64,000 nucleotides of DNA from Neonectria sp. B-13 (Eukaryota > Ascomycota > Sordariomycetes > Hypocreales > Nectriaceae). The position numbers and the translations under genes were made by a program. Of the stretch, positions 54,754 to 64,000 are shown one piece after another. The notes beneath the pieces are model-generated. The model saw nothing but the letters and a program-made list of their open reading frames with translations. It searched no databases and was not told the DNA's origin. The stretch lies in NCBI GenBank assembly GCA_002682825.1, contig NOKP01000015.1, positions 310,001 to 374,000 on the forward strand, given 5' to 3'. Within the stretch, counting starts at the first letter, position 1, and every line of letters begins with the position of its first letter.

Positions 54754-55271
54754 CTAAAGACTGAATTCCAATCTATTGCCAGCATAGTCACGAGCGAAGA
54801 AGCGATTTGGGTATTCCACACCTTGCGCGCCTTGACGAAACCGTCAGTCAACTTGGGACGCACGATCCTTGAACAACGGGACTTACCAGAATCAAGTTGC
54901 CCGGGTTTATCTGCTGCCAGTGGGGCTGCGCTGCCTCCAACCTCAAAATGTTCCCAAATCTTCAGTTGCAGTGTTGCCAGGGCTTCTTTGTTCTCCAGCT
55001 TGAAGCATGGGTGCCGTGTGGATTCGAGATCAGCATTACGTCCAAACGCAACGTGTATTTGTTGACCTGAAGAGCCGATATCGAACCTTGTAGATATGAG
55101 CGATAGAAGAACCACCCCCAAGTGTCAAATATCGTACCAAGCTAAAGTATCCTTCTGCAGAGCAGGCACTGGGCGTGGTGTCAACCCTAACGTGTTGGCG
55201 TAGAATTCGTTTGCCAGGTCGAGGGTGCCTTCCGGCACGGTGAGATTAACATGGGCGAGTCCAGCGAACAT
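54754..55271 (-). CDS. glyoxalase/VOC superfamily protein, three exons
   Basis: Small vicinal-oxygen-chelate protein reconstructed from exons 55271-55138, 55086-54887 and 54830-54754 (411 nt, 136 aa). Both introns (51 and 56 nt) have GT/AG ends. The splices restore a continuous fold: LAHVNLTVPEGTLDLANEFYANTLGL, W-FDIGSSGQQIHVAFG, HPCFKLENKEALATLQ, then PNRFFARDYAGNRLEFSL. Candidate metal ligands are the His in AHVNL, the His in QIHVAF and the Glu in RLEF. Such proteins include glyoxalases, dioxygenases and antibiotic-resistance binders. The specific role is unknown. It is easily missed because no single frame spans it. Confidence 0.8.
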
Positions 55272-56096
55272 CTTGATCTGTTGCTCGGCTTGTTACGCAT
55301 GAGAGAGGGTTGTAGGTGTTGACTTTACGGCCAAATATGTCAAGTCGCAAGAATCCTGCTCAATGGGGATTATGTCGCAATCCTGCATCCACCTTCGCGC
55401 GGGGTAACGGGTAAAAGTATCACTGATGTAGTTCGGCGCTTTTCCCGAGGGGTAAATACTAAGCCGCGCGGAAGACTCGGGAAAGTTAACCCTAAAAGGT
55501 TACACTTTACACCTGATTCAGATAGCACCCGGTTTTCTCTTCTTCGTGCGTGCTTAGGGGAGGTGACATGCAGTTCTAGTACAACAGACCAGTTCCGACA
55601 TTAGTGGGAAAATCAGAGTAGACCATCAGCAAATATTTCCATATGCAGCTAAAGTTTCACCGAGCCCAGAAATCCTATGGACTTGTGCAACGTCTGGTGT
55701 AGGCTCTTCCCACATGGTCAGCCGAAAAATGGATCGCCGCCCACAGATCTTGCAGCTGACGCGACCAATACCTTCCATGGCTTTCCCGTATTCTCGCAAG
55801 AACCAATCTGCTTCTCCAGCTGCTAACTCCAGGCGTGACTCCCTCGAATGTTTCTCTCTGTTACTCAGTTTAAGGCTTTGATCATATTCTTCGCAATCTC
55901 TAGCCTCTGCCGAGTTGCCACTCTGTTGTTGAGTCTTCAGTACCTTTGCGTAAGGCGATGTGACATAGACCATCAAGTTCACGGCCAAGATGTATTGGAG
56001 ACATAACCTCCCAGTAGACGTTGTAATATTATGTCCAAGTTACGAGTTTATGGCCCCTTAGCTAGCCAAATTAATCCCAAAGCTACCAAAATCCTC
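55272..56096. other. intergenic
   Basis: 825 bp. A minus-strand frame at 55626-55973 with an ATG has no recognisable domain and I do not accept it as a gene. Confidence 0.4.
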
Positions 56097-57014
56097 TCAC
56101 AAGTTCTTGAAGGATTCTAGAGCAACCTTGACTACCTCGTCAACAGAGTTGCTTGGAAGACCCAATAGCTCATTCATAATTTCGCCTTCCTTCTCGAGGT
56201 GACCGCTGTATCTCCCGGTTATGAAGCCAGTCTCGACCAAGTCGTACATGGCATAGGGATCTCCCGCAGCCACTGCAGCCTGCTTCTCCTTGACGTATTC
56301 GACACTGTTGATGGTCTCGGTGGCGAACTTTTCTCCGCCAATGCGTTCAATGGCTTCCAGCAGTTGATTCTGGGTGATGGCAAAATCACTGAGGTACACG
56401 ATCCGGTTCCTTGTCTCCTCCCACTTCTTCGACAAGGCATTCACCAGTCCAAGAGCAGTATTCTCTTCAGTCGACACGCTGAACAAACCCTCGCCGTCGT
56501 CCCAGAAGACGAACTTCTTCTCCTTGATATGCATTCCCAAGAAGTCGTGCTGCGCACTCCACTTGAGCCACATTCCACAAGCGATGCTCATCCATTCCAA
56601 GCCAAGAGACTCCTTGGAACGAAGATAGTCCTGGACTTCGCCCTTGTTGCGAAAGACAGAACTGAGCGCCCGTGCGTCGAGGTTGTTGTTGTTGAGTCCA
56701 TATTCGGAGGGGACGTAGCGCTTGACTTTAGCAGCCACGGCAGCATCAATGAAGCGGCGCTGGGCGCCAACAGCGGGTGAAGTCATGCAGTTGATGATGG
56801 CATCCTGGCCCTTGAATGCAGCGACGAGTGCGTCGAGCGGGTAGGATTCGTCAATGGTGATGACATTGACCTTCGACGGGAGCTTGTTCTTGGATGATGA
56901 GCGCTGCAGAGCAGTGACGGTGAAAGATGGCTCTTTGAGCAGTGCCTTGAAAACAATGGAACCGATAGAGCCTGTGGCTCCGACAATGAGGATGTTCTTG
57001 AAAGGCGAAGACAT
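56097..57014 (-). CDS. NmrA-like / isoflavone-reductase-like NAD(P)-binding protein
   Basis: 305-aa atypical SDR of the NmrA/isoflavone reductase group, single exon, with ATG at 57014. The Rossmann motif ILIVGATGSIGS is at residues about 8-19, followed by VTALQRSSSK, FKGQDAIINC, RRFIDAAVAAKVKRYVPSEYG (family hallmark) and DFAITQNQLLEAIE. Related fungal proteins reduce phenylpropanoid-type aromatics or act as redox-sensing regulators. Given the aromatic theme of the window a reductase is attractive, but no neighbour fixes the substrate. Confidence 0.87.
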   Translation of the reverse strand: MSSPFKNILIVGATGSIGSIVFKALLKEPSFTVTALQRSSSKNKLPSKVNVITIDESYPLDALVAAFKGQDAIINCMTSPAVGAQRRFIDAAVAAKVKRYVPSEYGLNNNNLDARALSSVFRNKGEVQDYLRSKESLGLEWMSIACGMWLKWSAQHDFLGMHIKEKKFVFWDDGEGLFSVSTEENTALGLVNALSKKWEETRNRIVYLSDFAITQNQLLEAIERIGGEKFATETINSVEYVKEKQAAVAAGDPYAMYDLVETGFITGRYSGHLEKEGEIMNELLGLPSNSVDEVVKVALESFKNL

Positions 57015-58068
57015 TATGAGAACGTTGACCTTTTTGGTGGTGAAATAAGACTTTATTGTCGATTGAATGGTAGACAAGTGCAGTTGAGTGCGTGATTGTA
57101 GTTGTGCTTCTTCTCTTTCTCAGCTGCATCAACCCCCCAAGACTTAAGTATTCTCTTTCAGAGGCTTGCTCCGGCATTTGTAAGGCGCGCACTGCGACGC
57201 TACTGCATTGCGAAGCATTCTAGAATGAGAAAGTATGCGCTTATTCACACGTTACATGGCGTTGAAAATATGGTTCTCACGATGCACATGTTTACTGATC
57301 ATGGTGCGTGCGTACCTGCCACTGCAGGAGATCACGTTCGGAGGACTCAGGCAACATTGACGCGTTATGCGTCCTCACGGCTCCGCATCTGTGCTTGTGG
57401 TGCAGCAAAGAGTAAGCTTGATTAGTAAACACGCTGGCTACGACTTTCTTTTTCTGAACATGGATCATCAGGCACACCATCGTGGCTGCGACATGTCGCC
57501 TTCGACAGAAGGCATTACTAAGGCTCAGTTATTCAAAGGTTCAGTTGAGAAAAAGCCATTCAACACCCCTCACTTCAATTACAATGGTCATATTGTAACA
57601 CTGCCCAGATCAATGATGTGTCAGACTCTTTAGTCTCTCTGAATACTGATGATTCTGGTCTCTCACCATTTGCTGCTTCTTTACTGTATCAATGTTCATT
57701 TCCAACAATGAATTCCCCAAATGATGGGTACATTTTGTTGAAAGGATGGACGACTGAAAGAAAGAACACAGCTCTGAGCGCTCTGTTTTCGTGAATAAGT
57801 CAAGCCGTCGGCTAGCTCGGACCTGTCCGGTTTGAAGAACAAGGAGTTCAACTCAGTTTAACGCAAAGCTCTTACATGTTCTGCAGGAACAATGTCCCCC
57901 TATTACAGGGAAATGACGTTCCTTGCCAGGTATAAATAAAGGCATCTTTCGCAGCGATAAATTCGTCGTAACCCCATCACATCACCCAAAGCGACACACG
58001 GGAAATACTTAGTCAATCACCCAACTCATACCCTCTCTTCCACACAGATCCAGCTGGTTAAAAGAAAT
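57015..58068. other. divergent intergenic region
   Basis: 1.05 kb without a supported gene. The small frames here lack domains. TATAAATAAA at about 57931-57940 is a possible TATA element for the next gene. Confidence 0.4.
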
Positions 58069-58983
58069 ATGACCTCTCTTCCAGAAAGGTTCGGGCCGCT
58101 CATTCAACGGAGTTTGGTCGACTGGGGTGAGCAAGACGGGCAAAGCGTCATCAATCTGATCGAAATGTCGACTCTCGACCACGATACTTACCAAGACCGC
58201 CTCGCGATGATCAAGAACATTCCGACAGACGAAGACCCATACCGGCCCGAGGAAGCTCGTACACTCAAGATTGAGGCCACATACATCCAGGGCCTTTTGG
58301 TCACCACTGCTTACAAATGTCCTGGTACTGTAGCTGATCTCCACTATATCCTCAAGAATGTTCCCAAGCCCTCGACCGCGGACAGATGCCAGCTCGCCAA
58401 GGTCATCACGGAGCAAGTACGGTCAATGTATGTTCATTTTGGGCTTGTTCATGGAGCTTTACAAACAGAGAGCTTCTTGTTCCTTGACAATGGCGATGGC
58501 CGAGAGTATGCCAAGCCTTACACAGCAGGTTGGATGTGTGGGTCGTCCCCGATCCATGAACATCCCGACTTTGACGCTAGCAACGCCGGCTGGTACGATG
58601 ATGTGTGGTCTTTGATGATGATCTTGTCCGAGATTGCTGAATGGAAACCGCTGGATGCCGCAGGGAAAACGGGAGGGCAATTGCGACTAAGCCAGTTGAG
58701 GCGGAAGCAGTTGGCGATGAGCTTCGATTGGAAGGGTGAGCTAACCGCCAATGTCTTCAGGCACGGCTTCAGGTTCATTGCCCACCCCCGGGGCACACTC
58801 AACTCCTACAGCTTTACTGATGTGAAGCACTTTTTCGACACTCTATGCGGCCTTCTTGTTAGACAAGGCAGTGGCGGGTCCCCAATGCAGACCGAAGCTA
58901 CTCTGCCGAGTGCTCCTGAAGCACAAGGAGTTCCGCGAACAAAGAAAAAGGTCTCCTTCAAGGAGCCCACATCAGATATCTGA
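58069..58983 (+). CDS. kinase-like protein, probable pseudokinase C-lobe
   Basis: 304-aa single-exon protein. The second half resembles a protein-kinase C-lobe with degraded motifs: VHFGLVHGALQTESFLF sits where the HRD catalytic loop should be (HGALQTESF), and DDVWSLMMILSEIAEWKPL resembles the DVWSLG subdomain IX helix. No glycine loop, VAIK lysine or DFG is visible. The C-terminus is basic and Ser/Thr-rich (TKKKVSFKEP). Such kinase-like proteins occur beside fungal HET/NLR genes. A scaffolding or signalling role is inferred, and it may be an unrelated hypothetical. Confidence 0.55.
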   Translation: MTSLPERFGPLIQRSLVDWGEQDGQSVINLIEMSTLDHDTYQDRLAMIKNIPTDEDPYRPEEARTLKIEATYIQGLLVTTAYKCPGTVADLHYILKNVPKPSTADRCQLAKVITEQVRSMYVHFGLVHGALQTESFLFLDNGDGREYAKPYTAGWMCGSSPIHEHPDFDASNAGWYDDVWSLMMILSEIAEWKPLDAAGKTGGQLRLSQLRRKQLAMSFDWKGELTANVFRHGFRFIAHPRGTLNSYSFTDVKHFFDTLCGLLVRQGSGGSPMQTEATLPSAPEAQGVPRTKKKVSFKEPTSDI

Positions 58984-59592
58984 TGGAAAGATTGGCCCAT
59001 AACCCTCTTCCTCTGATAGTCTGCATGACTCCTCCTTGGATAGAAGTCCGGTCAATTGCTGCATTAGCAGATTCACTACCTAAACGTCGCGTATTTCTAG
59101 TAGTCTTCGCCTTAGTCAATATCATCAGATAGTTTTACGCAACAGATTAAAATAACATACAGTATATAATATAATAAGATGCCATGCCTCGTACCGTCAA
59201 CTCTAATAGCTCAAATATACTAAGTTTTCCTAGTAACATGGTCGACATTCATCTCGCACCTTAAGCCTGTTGCAATAACCTGTCTTGGTCTCCCTCTTTC
59301 TAACCTCGATATATAATTGTTGAAAAGAGTATCCTAAATAAGATTAAAGAAACTGTTCAACAAGATATGAAAGGTAAATATGTTTAATTTAAGTACAAAG
59401 AGTTATAAATAAATTTTAAACTAAGGAAGCTTAACGTAATATGAGAAGCAATTCTCCCAAACACTCTCGTTTATTTATCCAATATGTTTATCCGTTCCTA
59501 AGTACTAAAGGTCTTTGCTGTCGATGAACAGCCATGGTAACAAAGGTGAAGAATAAATGAGGTCATGGACAGCCACACGATCCTGCCCGTAT
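58984..59592. other. AT-rich intergenic region
   Basis: 59090-59460 is AT-rich with short A/T words and no frame of note. It is likely 3' flanking DNA or mutated repeat. Confidence 0.45.
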
Positions 59593-61126
59593 CTACTTTG
59601 ACCCTAGAACATTTTCAAGAGCCTGAACAATCTGATTTACCTCCTCCACTATAATGCGCTCTGTTAGCTCTCCGAAACCCCACTCAAAGTCTGGTTCCCG
59701 TCTTTTTACGTACCTGTGTTATAATGCACCAAGCTCACACGCACGACACCATCGTCATCAAGGCCAAGGATCTTCTCCGCCAGCCTCTTAGAGAAGAAAT
59801 GTCCCCAACGAATGCCCACGTCAGAGATAGCCTCAACGGCCTCTACAACACTCTGTGACGAGCGCCCTTGAACTTTGAAGCTCACAGTGGGCAGCCGGGC
59901 GGAAGATTTGGTTGATGTCTCACCGTAGATGGTGATGTCGGGCCGCGATGCGAGGTAGTCAATGAGGCTCGTCTGGAGTTTCTCCTCGTGCTCTGTCATG
60001 GCCTTCCACGTCTGCTTTGAATCTTCCCCAAAATACGCAACGAGTGGGATTATGGACTGCGTCAGCTCGTAACTGGCGCCGGCCAACTCCAACTTGTCCA
60101 TCAGACTGCCAGACGGGTTAAAGTAGTGCCCAAGGGATTGGAGCTGAGCCTGAGCCGCCCGCGATCCGTATAACAGGGAGATGTGGGGGCCGTAAACCTA
60201 TACATGAAGCATGTAGAAGTCAGTTTCCGAAGATATTTCGCCGCTGAACTAAGCTAAAACAAGGAAATTTGGTATAGGGCCGCCACAGGTTTGTCACATC
60301 ACACCGGAGAGAAAACCTACCTTATACCATGAAAAAGCGTAGAAGTCGGCTCCAAGTTCCTCGACGTCGATGGCTCGATGTGGTGCGTACGCGACGCCGT
60401 CCACACACAGTAGGGCGCCAGGAATCTCATGAACGACATTGGCAATGGATCTAATGTCGTGGATGCTTCCGAGAATGTTGCTGACGTGCGTGCAAGCAAC
60501 CAGGCGCGTCTTGGTCGTCAAGAGGGATCGCAACGCGTCAGGGTCCAGTTTGGGGTTCTTGCGATCAGTAGATGTCCACCATTTGACTGTTGCGCCAGCG
60601 AGGGCAGCATAGTGCAGCCACGGATCAATGTTGGACTCGTGGTCAACTTCAGAGAGAATCACTTCGTCGCCGGGCTGCAGTTTGAGAGCCGCGGCAAGGT
60701 TTCGAAGCACCTGCGTTGTTGAGGCCCCAATGACTATCGAAGCAGCGGTGCTCAAGTCAGTAAGCAGTTTGTCAACTCGATAAAATATTTGCTGTATCAA
60801 TACTGTTCCTAGACGCACCTATTTCTTCAACACTGGCGTTGACGTATCTGGCAGCTGCTTTATAAGCATCGTCAAAGATTCCGGTGGACTGCGTCGACGT
60901 CTTGTAACTTGCGCCGAGTTGGACATTCGTCTCGATGAGGTATTCAGATATGCTATCTCCTACCGTTAATAAAAAAGATAGCGGTGGCAGGAGCCAAGCA
61001 GACAACTCGCCTTTTTGCGACAGTTCCAAGAACCTGGCTACCACCAGCGTTGTCGCCAAAGATCTGCTTCTTCGCCAAAGCTGGGAACTGAGCTCTGGCG
61101 TTTTCGACCGAAAAGTGAGATGCCAT
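59593..61126 (-). CDS. class V aminotransferase / cysteine-desulfurase-like protein
   Basis: PLP enzyme of 400 aa from five exons: 61126-61011, 60952-60819, 60733-60321, 60197-59714 and 59648-59593 (1203 nt in frame). Fold-type I motifs: KKQIFGDNAGGSQV at the start, NVQLGASYKTS, VIGASTTQVLRNL, SEVDHESNIDPWLHYA, RLVACTHVSNILGSIHDIR, CVDGVAYAPHRAID and FYAFSWYK with the Schiff-base Lys at residue 221. A C-terminal domain ends in VEEVNQIVQAL. The first intron uses a GC donor (AAAAG|GCGAGT). It resembles the SufS/CsdA-like cytosolic group. Desulfurase activity versus another PLP reaction (lyase, epimerase) is undecided. Confidence 0.87.
60953..61010 (-). other. GC-AG intron
   Basis: 58-nt intron with donor AAAAG|GCGAGT and acceptor GATAG|CAT. 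It is the only splice choice found that keeps the reading frame. Confidence 0.6.
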
Positions 61127-62228
61127 GTTGGAGAGAGAGTCGAAACGGGTATGTACGTTTATAATGTATGGAGTTGGAACTCTGAGGAAGAAATATAAGA
61201 ATTAGAGAAGGGGAATAAACCTGGAGCGATCAGGGTTGGACATTGCTTGATACATGGGAATGTTATCCGTATATATAGACTAGCTAGGAGCTGGTTTGCT
61301 GCCTAAGGCACCTGAACCTTGAAGGAAGCTCTCAACTTCCCGATGCGTCCTAAGCGCGTACGCGAGGAGCTGGGGTAGGTACATCGCGCCTTATGATCAG
61401 TTGTGTGGAGCGCTCGACGCCTTTTGATCAGTTTTGTGGAGCGATTCAATAACGCAAGCTTACTTGAAATTAGTTGATCTTTTTGTCCTAACGGCTAATT
61501 GGTCTCTTATAAAGGGAAATGTAACAAGATATAATTGATTTAATATTAATTAAGCTTAAATTAATAGAATTATTTGAGGTAAAAGGTTTAGATATGGGAT
61601 ATAGCTGTAATAAAGATGCGCTGTGTGACTACCTCTCTAGTAGGAGGGGTATGGGCACGGAATTTAACCCGCCGCGCAAGTCTTGTTTTACCAAACTCAA
61701 CTGCAGGATCCAGGGGCAATCATAGGCTAGAGCACGTGTTCCTGATTAATTAAATCAACTGAATGCTCGTGTGTAGACCTAGCATATGCAATGTCAGCAT
61801 TAACTTTGCGTAGTCCCGCTAGCGGCATCTACCCATGCCGCTATGATCAGGCCGATAAAGTAACCATGTTTTCAGGGTCAAGAATCAACACATGAACCCT
61901 ACCGCAGAATCTACCGGCTTACTTCGCGGAGGTTCTAATCAGGGCGGTTCGAGGAAACTGTGAGCGACCTACTCCGCCCGAGGGGCGATCAGCCTTTGTT
62001 TGGAACGTTGTGTTCCCTGTATGCTCCATCTATGCCGGTTAACTAGCTATGGGAACCGGAAGCAACGTCACCAGCCGTTCAGACAGCGCATTCTTCTGCC
62101 GATGCTGACATGTATATAACCTTGATCTCTGTAGAAGACGACTCGGAAATCGAAGCTCTGACCCTATAGTGTCTCTTAAACTGCTGTGACTCGTTCGATC
62201 TTGTCCTTCTATAGCGTCGGTCGGCTCA
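61127..62228. other. divergent intergenic region
   Basis: 1.1 kb, no gene. It has two 27-28 bp imperfect direct repeats (61386-61444, CGCCTT(A/T)TGATCAGTT(G/T)TGTGGAGCG) and an AT-rich block at 61480-61600. Confidence 0.45.
61386..61444. repeat. imperfect direct repeat pair
   Basis: Two copies of CGCCTTWTGATCAGTTKTGT followed by GGAGCG, separated by a few bases, with two mismatches. Confidence 0.65.
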
Positions 62229-63367
62229 ATGGCTCAAAGAAAGACCCCTACCATGATGAAAGGTAAAGACCCATCCCTACTCACACACAACTTAGGGTGT
62301 TGTACTGAACGGCTTGCCAAGAACTTGAGCTCGGAGGTGCCCGCGTACAGGTCTCTCCTGTTGACGATGGCCCGGAGGCGACCGAGGCGTTCCAGATCGC
62401 CATTGGTAAGCTCCAGCACTCGGCAGTATTAGCACAGGTCCCCAGAGGAGTCCCAGAGGCTCGCCGGCGCGTCAAGGTGCTTGTATCGGTCGACTTTGAT
62501 GCGGTATCGGCCTGGATGGGCACTGGACAACATCCCCGCAACTGCCTTTCAGATTTCTCGACGGGAATATTTGCTGGCCGCGTCGGAGTCGGCCGTTTGC
62601 TCAGTCTTTTCGCACGCCTGGGCGTGTCCGACAGTGTCACTTGGTTCATACCGGGTCACTCCATGGAGACCTTTCCCCAGGAAACAAGGTCCATTGTGGA
62701 CTCTGGAGCCGAGATCGCACTACATGGATACTGCCATGAGGATTGTACGCAGCTCGACTCGAAGCAGGAGGAAGATATCTTGGACAAATGCATCACCCTC
62801 GCCACGTCTCTAACCGGGAGACGTCCCCTCGGATTCCGAGCCCCCCTATACCGGCTCCGCCATGAAACGATCACGTTACTCGAGCGCAAGGGGTTTCTCT
62901 ACGACTCATCCCTGAGTGGACACGATGCTGAAATCTACCTTCTTGACAGAGGCTTCTCTCTCGCTGCCGTCGACTATTCTCAGCCGGCACATACGTGGAT
63001 GCATCCGTCCGCCCAACCGCAGTCTACTTCCGTTGTCGAGATTCCTGCCAACTGGTACATGGAGGATATGACGCCTTTACAGTTCTTGCCCAACGTGACG
63101 AACTCTCATGGCTTTGTTCCGGTTCTTTCCATCGAACAGATGTGGAAAGACCGCTTCAACTGGCTTTGGAACTGGGGGGCGGACGGAGCTGGTCCCGGAG
63201 ACTTTGTATTCCCACTGGTCTTGCATCCCGATACATCTGGGATGGCACACGTTGCTGGGACCATTGAGAGCATGCTCCTGTGGCTCAAGGCTTGGGGCTC
63301 ACAGGTGGAGTTTGTAACGTACGAGAAGGCGGCATGGGGATTCGTTAAACAGGCCCATGCCAACTAG
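62229..63367 (+). CDS. polysaccharide-deacetylase-like (CE4 superfamily) hydrolase
   Basis: 359 aa from two exons, 62229-62262 and 62322-63367. The 59-nt intron has donor GTAAAG, branch-like TACTGAAC and acceptor CCAAG. This choice keeps one open frame across the junction (K|E-L-E-L). The catalytic half shows VLVSVDFDAVSAW (metal Asp region), FIPGHSMETFPQE, ALHGYCHED (His metal ligand), RPLGFRAPLYRL and EIPANWYMEDMTPLQFLPN, then LVLHPDTSG. The pattern resembles the cytosolic peptidoglycan-deacetylase/imidase-like group (HpPgdA type) more than secreted chitin deacetylases, and no signal peptide is present. Alternative acceptors at 62432 or 62447 would shorten the N-terminus. The substrate is unknown. 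Confidence 0.85.
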
Positions 63368-64000
63368 CCATAGCTGCATTTGTATGTACCGTGCAGTATA
63401 GTAAGAATTCGCCTTTGACAAGTTTGGACTATGTATCATCGAATCATGTTGACCCGGGCCGGTGACCGCATAATGAGGCACATTGTCTCACTTGGTTAGG
63501 CTCGATTGAGCGCTCCGGAACCCACGGGACCTGCCACTGCCGTGACCGAAGATTCTAGTCTGCGTTAGCCGTAACCATCGTCCCATAACGCCGTACGCCA
63601 TTTCCTTGCTATTACTAGCGTCGAGTTGGCAAGGCTGTAAGATCCAATGGTACTGCATGGGAGTACACGATGCAGTTACAAGATGAATGGAACAGCAATC
63701 ATGAGGGTTTCAATTGGATGCCAAGCCCTGATTCAAATGCAAGGTCAGCGTGCTCTCAGGGGATATATCTGGCACACATATGCATTGTCAGCGTGGATCT
63801 TTAGAGTGCATGTAGATGTTTAGTCAACGTGTCGCGTCAGGTCAGTCTAATACAGTGCTGACGCAGAAAGTATCCACGAGGTCGGAAGTATTTCAAAATA
63901 TTAAGGACGGTGCTGCTGGCTATTTGATCAAATCCAGATAGTCTTAGTCTTTCCTATCAGAGAACTAAACGACAAACCAGACCATTCAACAAAACCTCAA
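63368..64000. other. 3' end of window, no gene seen
   Basis: 633 bp with no supported frame, repeat or RNA gene. A gene may begin beyond the window. Confidence 0.4.

Noticed and set aside
55626..55988. 120-codon minus-strand frame
   Set aside because: The frame opens with TTG, the first ATG is internal, and there is no domain.
62263..62447. Longer first intron in the deacetylase gene (acceptor at 62432 or 62447)
   Set aside because: The 59-nt intron with branch TACTGAAC leaves an open, protein-like exon. The longer choices remain possible.

Overview
The window is nuclear DNA from a filamentous ascomycete (Pezizomycotina). The evidence is short 48-125 nt spliceosomal introns with GT/AG ends, a division-type chitin synthase, a Zn(II)2Cys6 regulator, CYP53-type P450s, fungal NLR-type domains and plant-cell-wall enzymes. 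Pectin- and aromatics-degrading genes suggest a plant-associated or saprotrophic lifestyle. I do not name a species. About 30 protein genes are supported, most with exon-intron structures that I checked for reading frame. No rRNA, tRNA or CRISPR array was found.

Layout. 1-10 kb: a chitin synthase (minus), a gene-poor stretch with a possible decayed membrane-protein gene, a bacterial-type UDP-sugar dehydrogenase, and a secreted repeat protein with Lys-Arg sites (Kex2-type). 11.6-25 kb: a probable aromatic catabolic cluster with a CYP53 benzoate 4-hydroxylase divergent from cytochrome b5, a Thg1-like 3'-5' RNA polymerase, a zinc aryl-alcohol dehydrogenase divergent from an aryl-aldehyde dehydrogenase, and a Zn2Cys6 regulator. 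25.7-36.5 kb: a sedoheptulose-bisphosphatase-like gene with an overlapping uORF, pectin methylesterase, two unknown genes between 520-bp direct repeats (one copy looks RIP-mutated), a second CYP53-like P450, and a rhamnogalacturonan lyase. 37-47.5 kb: a stand-alone nucleoside-phosphorylase-like (NLR effector type) protein, an RBR E3 ligase interrupted by an amber codon, an EEP-family nuclease/phosphatase, a secreted protein of unknown function and a patatin remnant. 48-64 kb: GH64 glucanase, SDR, GNAT, alpha/beta hydrolase, VOC/glyoxalase, NmrA-like reductase, a kinase-like protein, a class V aminotransferase/cysteine-desulfurase-like enzyme (with a GC-AG intron) and a polysaccharide-deacetylase-like enzyme.

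How the genes may work together. In the 11.6-25 kb block the alcohol dehydrogenase, aldehyde dehydrogenase and CYP53 give the ordered route aryl alcohol -> aryl aldehyde -> benzoate -> 4-hydroxybenzoate. Cytochrome b5 would be the P450 electron partner and the Zn2Cys6 protein the pathway regulator. The dehydrogenase pair shares a 1.65 kb promoter with a perfect 18-bp palindrome and four GCGGGG (CreA-type) sites. The pectin enzymes and second CYP53 downstream extend the plant-biomass theme. Function assignments are from motif recognition only. No database search was run.
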